Source: JBMOKU01 sp049324315
GTDB taxonomy: Bacteria; Bacillota; Clostridia; Peptostreptococcales; Thermotaleaceae
DNA length: 64,000 nucleotides
Assembly (NCBI GenBank): GCA_049324315.1
Contig: JBMOKU010000015.1
Coordinates: forward strand, 1-64,000
Reading direction: 5' to 3'
Shown here: positions 8,213-16,700 of the stretch, one piece after another
How positions within the stretch are numbered: the first letter of the stretch is position 1
Layout of the letters: each line of letters starts with the position of its first letter
The notes under the pieces: generated by a model
The model's database searches: none
Seen by the model: only the letters and a program-made list of their open reading frames with translations
What the model was told of the DNA's origin: nothing
Translations under genes and position numbers: made by a program

Positions 8213-9545
8213 TTTGAAGAAGATAAAAGAGATTGACTTGATAAAGAAAAGCAATGGGACATCTCCTTTTGATTCTTTAAAGGCGTATTTTCAACGGTTG
8301 ACTAAACGGGAAAAGATATTGCTAAGTGTTTTAGTTGGCACTTCTTTGATATTTGGCTATTATCGATATATATTATCTCCTGATCTTTCTAAAGTTGCAG
8401 AGTTGAATGCAAGGTTAGAAGAAACAAGAACAAAATACAATCAAGTATTGATCGATATATCACCTCAAAACAAAGTACATGAAGAATATAAAATCCTCAA
8501 TAACAAGGCGATGCTGCTGAGTCAAAGGCTTTTTCCTGAAATGATACAAGAGAAGATTATATTAGTTTTAGATGGGATGCTGAAGGACGCAGGTTTAAAG
8601 TCAAAGAGCATTTCTTTTTCAGAAAAGTTTATCGGTGCCGTTCCAAGCGCTTCCTCGAATGCAGATGCCAAGGGGTATTATCTAAAGGACCTGGCAGAAC
8701 AGTACCATGGCAGCAGTCCAGTCACGCCTGCTGTAAGTGATGGAAACAATACTGAGGCTGTCAATACAGAGCAAAGTGCCAATAACCAAGAAGACACATC
8801 CAAATACCATCTTGAGGAAATGAGTGCCACTTTGCAGTTTGAGGGTACTTATCAAAATCTGATGGACTTTATCGTCAAAATTGAAGATTATGACAAAGAG
8901 ATTTTGATTAGAAGCGTCAATATAGCAAATAAAGAAGACACTTCGATGGTAGCAGGAAATATCATTCTTGATTTTTATTCCGTAGAGAAGCTTCACAAAG
9001 AGGATGACAGCTTCTTGGATTGGGATATACAAAATATATATGGAAAAGATAATCCTTTTACGGCATACGACGATTATGTATCTGGAAACCAAAAGACCGA
9101 TACAGTTGTAGAGAACAATAACTTTAAACATGATTTTGTTATGACAACTTTTCCTATCTCCTCAGATTTGCCATCGGTGATGATTGGAAAATCTGAGGAT
9201 AAGAGTATGAAAAGCTATGTCTATGCTGACAACGACGGATATGAAGCTGTAGAATTCCAAATACTTCAAAAAGATAACCAGTATTATTTTAAATACAAGA
9301 CCCAGCGAGAAAGCTATCCTAAAAATTACGACAATGATATGGTGACCTTTACACCAAACGGCAAGACTGTTTCACTAAACATCATTAGTAGAGATCGGAA
9401 TAGTGAAGAGGATAAAAATGGGATTAATCTATCTATCGTGAACAAAACTGATTTAAAATTGGTTGTAGACATTGACAATGATCCTTCAAACAAACCAAGG
9501 GTCAATATCGCCAGCAAATTTGGAAATGTCATTGTTGAAAAATAA
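8202..9545 (+). CDS. pilO: PilO-like alignment protein with long C-terminal extension
   Basis: The 447-aa protein has a basic cytoplasmic tail, a single membrane helix at about 38-57, a coiled-coil (60-100) and a PilO-like domain to about 275. It would pair with PilN to form the membrane alignment complex. About 170 further residues follow, polar and beta-rich by eye (for example VTFTPNGKTVSLNI and NKPRVNIASKFGNVIVEK), whereas standard PilO proteins end near 200 aa. The start overlaps pilN by 11 nt, suggesting translational coupling. The function of the extension is unknown. Confidence 0.78.
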   Translation: MKINLKKIKEIDLIKKSNGTSPFDSLKAYFQRLTKREKILLSVLVGTSLIFGYYRYILSPDLSKVAELNARLEETRTKYNQVLIDISPQNKVHEEYKILNNKAMLLSQRLFPEMIQEKIILVLDGMLKDAGLKSKSISFSEKFIGAVPSASSNADAKGYYLKDLAEQYHGSSPVTPAVSDGNNTEAVNTEQSANNQEDTSKYHLEEMSATLQFEGTYQNLMDFIVKIEDYDKEILIRSVNIANKEDTSMVAGNIILDFYSVEKLHKEDDSFLDWDIQNIYGKDNPFTAYDDYVSGNQKTDTVVENNNFKHDFVMTTFPISSDLPSVMIGKSEDKSMKSYVYADNDGYEAVEFQILQKDNQYYFKYKTQRESYPKNYDNDMVTFTPNGKTVSLNIISRDRNSEEDKNGINLSIVNKTDLKLVVDIDNDPSNKPRVNIASKFGNVIVEK

Positions 9546-9562
9546 CAATGGGAGAGATCATT

Positions 9563-10342
9563 GTGAGCAGACTCTTTAAGAATAAAAAAGGTCTTACCCT
9601 GATAGAAGTGATTGTCAGTATTGCCATTCTTAGCATTATAGTGGCACCTTTAGGCAACCTGTTTGTTACTACCATCCGTAATAATGCCATGTCTGAAAGG
9701 CAGTTAAGAGCTAATCAAACGGCAAAAACAATCATAGAGCAGGTGGCTGGTAATATAGATTACTATATAGGTAGTACACCTTTACCCTTTACTGATAATG
9801 GCGTTACTTTTAATACTTCTATCATAGAATTTTATAATCCAGGTCATACCTCAACAACTGGCAGTAGTCCTTTAAGTGCTATCTCGATGACAGCTGGCTT
9901 TGAAATCGGACCGGGTGGCGGAACTAAACTAACAGCGCTTACTGGTGATATAATTAGCATTGAAGTAACAGATAGTAATATCGTTGTTAAGCATACTAAT
10001 AATTCTGGTCCTTCTCCTATTACTACACAGTTTATGAATCTATCTTATACAAATATCGGAGACATCAACATTCAAATAAATTGTAACCTAGATGTGAAAG
10101 TAAACATCAATGTCACCAATAATACAAGCCACACAGTTAATATTTACAAAGTATACAGCAATACGCTTCCCACTGCTGAATTCATAGTAAATACAATATT
10201 AGGAGCCGTACGCTCCTACGACTTGATATATGACAGTTCTGTTGCAAATGCCAATCAAAACAAGGTTTATCGTGTGATCGTAACTGCGACATACAATGGT
10301 AGTAGACTGGTTGAACTTGCAAGGCTGGTAACCATCGAATAA
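9563..10342 (+). CDS. Minor pilin, PilV/GspI-like
   Basis: A prepilin of 259 aa: leader MSRLFKNKKG, then LTLIEVIVSIAILSIIVAPL with Glu at mature position 5. The helix continues into NNAMSERQLRANQTAKTIIEQ. The remainder is rich in Thr, Asn and Ser and has no cysteine. The GTG at 9563 is preferred because GGGAGAG lies 6 nt upstream; the ATG at 9548 has no good site. First of four minor pilin genes, placed like GspI/PilV in the H-I-J-K tip sets. Confidence 0.8.
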   Translation: MSRLFKNKKGLTLIEVIVSIAILSIIVAPLGNLFVTTIRNNAMSERQLRANQTAKTIIEQVAGNIDYYIGSTPLPFTDNGVTFNTSIIEFYNPGHTSTTGSSPLSAISMTAGFEIGPGGGTKLTALTGDIISIEVTDSNIVVKHTNNSGPSPITTQFMNLSYTNIGDINIQINCNLDVKVNINVTNNTSHTVNIYKVYSNTLPTAEFIVNTILGAVRSYDLIYDSSVANANQNKVYRVIVTATYNGSRLVELARLVTIE

Positions 10343-10357
10343 GAAGGGAGGTACCTA

Positions 10358-12592
10358 ATGAAGATTCGATCAATCCTTACAACGAAAAGGGGTTCAACCC
10401 TCGTTATGGTACTGATGGCTCTTTCTGTATTGAGTATTCTGGGACTTAGTGTTTTATCCTTAAGCGTCGTCAATTTTCGTATGAAGATTTTTGATAAAAA
10501 TCATAAAATCTCCTTTTATTTGACAGAATCCGGTCTGGAAGAAGCTAAGGCACTGATTGGAAAGAGAATCGAGATTGCCATCCTTGCTGGAAATGATGAG
10601 GTAAAAAACAAACTTGATCAATTAATCACGCAGGAACTGGAAAAAGAAGAAGTAGATAAGTTAGATGACGATCCTAATACAAACTATGACAGTCCCTATC
10701 TAAAGGCTGATGGCACAGTGGATGAAGCTGCTGTAAAGCCTTTGATGGAAAAGTGGTTTCGGGTGGGCTATGCGGAGTCTTTAAATGTCTATATTAACAA
10801 TATTAATGATAATACTACTGATCCAGATAAAAATGATTTCACCAAAGATATCACGATCACTGTAGATAGTAACATCAATTCACAAAAAGCCAAGGTTTCC
10901 CTTGTGGGAACTGCTGATGGATTTGTCTTGTCAGGTGAACCAGATGTTTCAATGACTGGCGGTGAATATGATACTGCCAATATAACCTTAAAATCCGACT
11001 TTACCCATAATGGCGCTCAAAGAATACTTCAAACGACCATTGCCATCAAAGTAGCGCAATACAATGCGCCCTATTTTGTTAAAAACGTTCAAGGAACCAT
11101 TAATGACAATATCCTCTTTCATAAAGCCATCACCACTGAGAATGATGTCGAGATAAAAGGACAAAATGTAGGGATAACTGGCGATGTATATGCCTATGGG
11201 AGTTCCATAGATAATGGTGGGATGATCATTGGATCAGGAGGAAACAGCGGTAATCTTACAATGAATGGAAATCTATTTACCCGTGGCACCATGAGAATTG
11301 ATCAATCCGATTCGACCTCCATAATTTCGGGAGACATCTACTGCGACAGTGTGACTATTGATAATGGCATAAATAGAGCAATCATCACGATAAATGGGAC
11401 GGTGAACACTAAGGATGATCTTGTATTAAATGGCACCCAGTCCAGCATTTCCATCATCGGCAGCTATTTTGGCTTTTCCGATGGGGGCGGTATAGCAACG
11501 ACCCATGATAATAGCAGCAGTATTGTTATTAATAGCAGTGATATAGGAACAGGAGGATCTACTTTAAGCATATCCGGTAACGTATTCATCGGCGGTACGG
11601 TGTATATCGGCGTTGATGAAGCCCAAAGCCCCACCGGCGGTCCATATCAGTCAGGAGAAAGTGTTTCCATCAAAGGTAATTATGTAGGCTATACAGAACT
11701 GATTAATCTAGTGGATGATACGGCAACTGCAGAAGACGAGAGTGAATTTAATGGTAGTGTTAAACTCGTAGACTATCCACCACTAATGTTAGTAAGGAAA
11801 AATGATGACACGGATTTAACTGCTATAGAAAAAAGTCGGTATATCTATTACTATGATAAACAATTTCCGAATAGGTTGAATTTCGGCGGTGGTGGTATCT
11901 CACTACCAGGTGACAGCAACATACTTTTCTCAACAGGCGCATATATGCGTAGCAGAAATTTGTTTCCAAGTAAAATAGATATTTCACGAACACACTATTT
12001 TAGCGATAAGTCACAAGAATTTAGAAAAGCCGTAGACTATATGGGCGATCCCTTAGAATCTGAAAGGATATATATTCATAATGCAGGTTCAGGTCACAAA
12101 GGGAAATTCTCATTTTTGACGAATATTGCAGATATGAATACTAGCAAAAAAGAACTTGTTTTTGTAAATAATGACTCTACTAAAACCATTGCCTTGATTG
12201 GACCCGATGGTTCCAATAGTGATTTAATAGGGGATTCGGATGTGATTATATATAATCTGGATGATCTTGATCTTAATACAACCAACGATGAAACCATCAA
12301 AGGCATCATCATTACCAAAGGAGATGTTATCCTTAGAGGTAAGCTTAACTATTATGGAACAATTATAGCAGAGAAAGATATTAACTTTCAGGATAGTAAA
12401 ACAAAACGTATTGTCCACGATGAGAACTTTATTTACAAGAAGGTATACGACACACAGAACTTACGCGACCAGTTCGTTAACAACGGCAGTCCCTTTACTT
12501 TCTTATACTCCACAGAGGCCAGAGTTGATGACATAGAGTCCTACATCGTCTATGAGGACCTTATGAAAATACGTTGGGATATCATTCAATAA
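10358..12592 (+). CDS. Large PilX/GspK-like minor pilin with beta-helix domain
   Basis: A 744-aa protein with leader MKIRSILTTKRG, then STLVMVLMALSVLSILGLSV. Mature position 5 is Met, not Glu, as in GspK-type tip subunits that lack Glu5. The helical start is PilX-N-like (NFRMKIFDKNHKISFYLTESGLEEAKALI). Residues about 240-500 are short repeating Gly/Asn/Ile strands (NLTMNGNLFTRGTMRID, ISGNVFIGGTVYIG) typical of a right-handed beta-solenoid, with another such patch near 650-690 (KGDVILRGKLNYYGTIIAE). The size is far above ordinary minor pilins. It probably caps the fibre or displays a surface domain. Confidence 0.8.
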   Translation: MKIRSILTTKRGSTLVMVLMALSVLSILGLSVLSLSVVNFRMKIFDKNHKISFYLTESGLEEAKALIGKRIEIAILAGNDEVKNKLDQLITQELEKEEVDKLDDDPNTNYDSPYLKADGTVDEAAVKPLMEKWFRVGYAESLNVYINNINDNTTDPDKNDFTKDITITVDSNINSQKAKVSLVGTADGFVLSGEPDVSMTGGEYDTANITLKSDFTHNGAQRILQTTIAIKVAQYNAPYFVKNVQGTINDNILFHKAITTENDVEIKGQNVGITGDVYAYGSSIDNGGMIIGSGGNSGNLTMNGNLFTRGTMRIDQSDSTSIISGDIYCDSVTIDNGINRAIITINGTVNTKDDLVLNGTQSSISIIGSYFGFSDGGGIATTHDNSSSIVINSSDIGTGGSTLSISGNVFIGGTVYIGVDEAQSPTGGPYQSGESVSIKGNYVGYTELINLVDDTATAEDESEFNGSVKLVDYPPLMLVRKNDDTDLTAIEKSRYIYYYDKQFPNRLNFGGGGISLPGDSNILFSTGAYMRSRNLFPSKIDISRTHYFSDKSQEFRKAVDYMGDPLESERIYIHNAGSGHKGKFSFLTNIADMNTSKKELVFVNNDSTKTIALIGPDGSNSDLIGDSDVIIYNLDDLDLNTTNDETIKGIIITKGDVILRGKLNYYGTIIAEKDINFQDSKTKRIVHDENFIYKKVYDTQNLRDQFVNNGSPFTFLYSTEARVDDIESYIVYEDLMKIRWDIIQ

Positions 12593-12667
12593 GTTAATCC
12601 TATATATTCAATCTTGACAGCTTTGTGAAGGCCGAAAGACAATGGTTAAACAAAGTGAGTGAGCTAT

Positions 12668-13132
12668 ATGAAAGATCTTTTGAATGAAAATAAGGGATTT
12701 ACCTTAATTGAGCTTGTGATCGTTATGGCAATAGTAGCGATATTGGCTGTGCTGGTAAAGCCGACCTTTGGAAAGTCCACATTTGATTTAAAAACACAGT
12801 CAATGACGCTTTGCTATGCAATACGAGATGTCCGATTGAGAAATATGACAGAGAGCAATTCATATCATATTGTGTTAGAAGAAAATCAATATAGGGTATT
12901 AAAAGGTACACAACAAATTCGTAAAACAATTTTGCCCACTGGGTATATACTTGAGGACAATTGCCCAGATGACGATTCAAGCAGCACGGAAATTCGTTTT
13001 AGCAACAACGGAGCGCCAAGTGCATCTGGCACCATCAAGTTTAAAGATATCAATAGAGGCATACATATGGAAATAAGAATTGTACCGTCAAGTGGGAGGG
13101 TGCTGCTTAGAGATGAGATATTTACGAAGTAA
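12668..13132 (+). CDS. Minor pilin, GspH/FimT-like
   Basis: A 154-aa prepilin: leader MKDLLNENKG, then FTLIELVIVMAIVAILAVLV with Glu5. The early globular part (QSMTLCYAIRDVRLRNMTES, then YHIVLEENQYRVLKG) resembles GspH/FimT pseudopilins, which begin the tip complex. The ATG at 12668 was taken over a GTG at 12659 because of the upstream GTGAG. The 3' end overlaps the next minor pilin gene by 20 nt. Confidence 0.8.
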   Translation: MKDLLNENKGFTLIELVIVMAIVAILAVLVKPTFGKSTFDLKTQSMTLCYAIRDVRLRNMTESNSYHIVLEENQYRVLKGTQQIRKTILPTGYILEDNCPDDDSSSTEIRFSNNGAPSASGTIKFKDINRGIHMEIRIVPSSGRVLLRDEIFTK

Positions 13133-13673
13133 TAGAAAAGGCTTTACCCTTGTAGAATTAATCGTCGTTATAGGAATTATCGGAATCGTTGTCAGTACCA
13201 TCGGAACATTTTTGGTCTCAAACGTCAAAACCTTTCATTATGCCGATGATCAGATGGAGGTTCAATACCAAGCTCAGATAGCCATGAACGAATTGGTGGA
13301 CAGAGTTGTTGAGGCTGAGGGGATTGAGTCAATAGCCTATGTGGGGGCAACTTCAACCATAAATGAAATTGTGTTTAGAATTTTTACCAACAAAAAATAT
13401 ATTAAATATGAATATGACCGCAGCAGTACCATAAGAAATCTAAAAAGGGGAGAAGTGGAAGGTGAAAGTGTACCTCAAATTGCTATTGATAATATTACTA
13501 CAAACCAATATGCCATGTACGTGGAGAATTGTCAGATAACTTTTTTGCCATCATCAGCTTCTGGTCCAGCAGACGCGGCAGGCATTCAAATCACTATAAC
13601 CACCAAAAAAAACAATGTGTCTGTAATGCTGACAAACGAAGTATACTTTCGGAATTGGGAGCCTTCCCCATAG
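13113..13673 (+). CDS. Minor pilin, PilW/GspJ-like
   Basis: A 186-aa prepilin with leader MRYLRSNRKG and helix FTLVELIVVIGIIGIVVSTI, Glu5 present, followed by a GspJ-like MEVQYQAQIAMNELVDRVVEAEG stretch (positions about 45-67) and a beta-rich domain. The ATG at 13113 places the leader correctly. GGGAGGG is 12 nt upstream, so initiation probably depends on coupling to the overlapping upstream gene. With the three preceding minor pilins it makes an H/I/J/K-like set. Confidence 0.8.
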   Translation: MRYLRSNRKGFTLVELIVVIGIIGIVVSTIGTFLVSNVKTFHYADDQMEVQYQAQIAMNELVDRVVEAEGIESIAYVGATSTINEIVFRIFTNKKYIKYEYDRSSTIRNLKRGEVEGESVPQIAIDNITTNQYAMYVENCQITFLPSSASGPADAAGIQITITTKKNNVSVMLTNEVYFRNWEPSP

Positions 13674-13759
13674 AACGAGGTGTGCGTCAGCTTTGAAAAT
13701 AAAAATGTAGGAGAAGCTTTTTTATCTATATTGAGAAGAGTTTAAAAAGGAGGGATAAG

Positions 13760-16700
13760 ATGAAAAAGGTATTAAGCTGGGTCATGATTTTTATGATGGT
13801 AATAGCTGCAGTACCTCATGTTGGCTTTGCTGGTAATGGCAATAATAGTAACAATGCACCGCCTGAAGAAATTCAAGAATTACACAATATCAAATATACT
13901 ATCAAAGATTCCAACGGAAATAATATTAATGGCGTAACCGCAAAGTTTTACATTTATAAAGAAACAGGTAATGTGGATATTGAATTTGTACTAGAAAATA
14001 CAACCAGCAGCGATATAAGTGACTGGGTCTTACAGTGTACGTTACCAGGTTTGTATCGGAACGGTGATGGGAATATACCAATCATTTACAATGGTCATAC
14101 AGGAAATACTCCTGGTAAAAACGTTGTAGGAGAATACTTGGGCAGCTTTCAATCAACGTTTGAACCTAAGAGAAACAAAAATGCCACCCTTTATGCAAAG
14201 AATACTTTTACTTTTATTGGTCAGTATAATGGGGAAATGAATCAAACAATTCAATTGGATGATGTCATTACCAATGCTGTCCGAAGTGCCAACGCCCAAT
14301 ACAACCTAGGAGATTTCGGAACGATTGAATATCGCGTTAGTGGTAACGCTGTGAATCTACCATCGGAGATTATCGGACAAACGCCAAAGGAGATTGTTCT
14401 GGTAATTGATACATCTGGAAGTATGGATTGGGATATTAACGGAAATGAAACGTCAAATAATAATAATAAAAGAATTACCTATATGAAAACTGCTGCAAAG
14501 AACTTTGTTGATCGATTTGAAAATCAAGCAAATGTAAAAATAGGTATTGTGTCCTATGATTATGAAGCAACCCTTGAATCAGAGTTGAAATCGACAACAT
14601 CATATTCTAATTCTTTGAAGTCAACTATAGATAGTTTAAGTGCTAATGGAGGCACAAATACTGGTGACGGATTAAGAATGGCTTATTGGTTATTAAAGAA
14701 TTCTCCAAATCTTGATGCACAAAAGTATATTGTGTCATTGACAGATGGTGATCCTACTTTTAGAACAATTGTAGATAAAAATAATATACTTAATGATTAT
14801 TATAGCTGGTTTAGATACTACTCAAATTATGATGATTACTGGCCATATACAAGTGAAAATTTTAAGTCCCACACTTCAAATTCAAGTAGTAATATTTTTA
14901 TAGCAGGTACTAGTAATCCTATAGATCGGTTAAAAGTGTTTACAAAGAATAATAGAGAAAATGTATTTCAAAAGGGACATAATCAATGGAATGAAGAAAA
15001 TGAAAGATGTTTACAGTATGCTGAAGAAATTGGAGAAATGATTAAGGATGAAGGGAATTTTAGCTCCTATGTCATTGGTTTTTCAAATGGTGTAAGTAGT
15101 GATAATCTTCAGAGAATGGGATTGGCCAGTGGTGCCGATGAGATCGCACCGGGAAGAAACTACGCCTATGCAAATACGGGTAATGATCTTGGTGCCATTT
15201 ATGCAGCCTTTGCTGACGAAATAATCAATCAGGTGCCATTGGAAAATGCTCAGTTTAGTGAACTATTGCCTGAAGGTATCGATGTCGATACAGCAAATAT
15301 TCCACAGGGTTTCAGTGCAGTTAAGGAAAACGGAAGATGGCATGTGATCGGTACATGGGACGATTTAGTATTAACACGTCAAGATAACGGAACCTATCAA
15401 ATAGAAGAATCCGTCAAGAGCTTACCGGTGATATTCAACAGAACGGGTGCCTTCAATTTTAGTAATCAATCGGCCTCTTTGGCATATAATGTAGATGGTT
15501 CGAACGATACAAAAACCGTGCTTTTCTCTGAATTAAACATAAATGTTGTGCTTACCGGTTCCTATAATATCTTAGAGATAACAGACAGCGGAGAGTCAGA
15601 TATTGCACCTTTTATCAGCCAAGGAAGTAACATAGAGCTTACTACCCTTAGTATGAAGAAATTTGTAGCATTAAGAGAAGCACTGGACGGAAAATATGAT
15701 GTCATCTACATGGGAAGCGGAGAATATGATCCAACTTCTGTAATGGAATTTGACAGGAGCACAAAGGAAAAAAGGGCAGCCGCACATGCTACAAAAGGTA
15801 TCATGAATGATATTACCAATCTGAAAGCCGATGAGATTATTCATGACTTCATTAATAAAGGACAACCTGTAATTTTACATAATGATATTTTCAATCATAA
15901 CGATAGCAACTTATATGCTAGGTTTAATCCGTTTAGATCATCTGGTCGTAATAATGTAAGGATTGTAACCTCGGCCCAGGAGGCTTTTCCGGCGATAACG
16001 TCACTAGCAAGTACGCTCAATAGGCCTGAAATATCATTAACGAATAGTCCAATATCTTATGTAGAGAATAGCAGTCATGTTTATCATGCAGGTGATACGT
16101 TGCAGTATCAATTTACAATAGATAATCAAGAAGTGCTATCAGAAGACTTAACAGCTAATTTGTATATTGACAGAAACTTCAACAAAAATTTTGAGTCGGA
16201 TGAGCTTGTCGCTGCGAATAATGCTTCCAATGGTTCAGTCTCATATACGCTGCCGGGAGGCTATTCTACGATTCATTATTGGATGTTAGAGGTCGTCGGC
16301 AACAACTCAGGTTTAAAAGATTATAAAACCGGTGTTTATCGTTTTAGAGACATCAAGACAGTCGTAAAGGTCCTTCAGGTAAGAAATAGTGGTACGAGCT
16401 TGAACAATACGAACCAGTTTAATCAAAACTATCTACACACGGATGATTATGATATCCAAATAGATGTCGTAAACATGAATGAGTTTAATAAAGTAAATAG
16501 CGAATATGGATACAGTGTTTTGAACGGAAAATATGATATGGTTATCTTCGGATTCCAAGATTCTTACGGGGACGGAGGAATAAGCAATCAAGCCGTGGCT
16601 GAAGTTGAGCGATTTATACAGACAGGCCAAAGTACGATGTTAACCCATGACACACTGATAAATACCAACTCATCACCCAAATTTATAAACTATCTGATGG

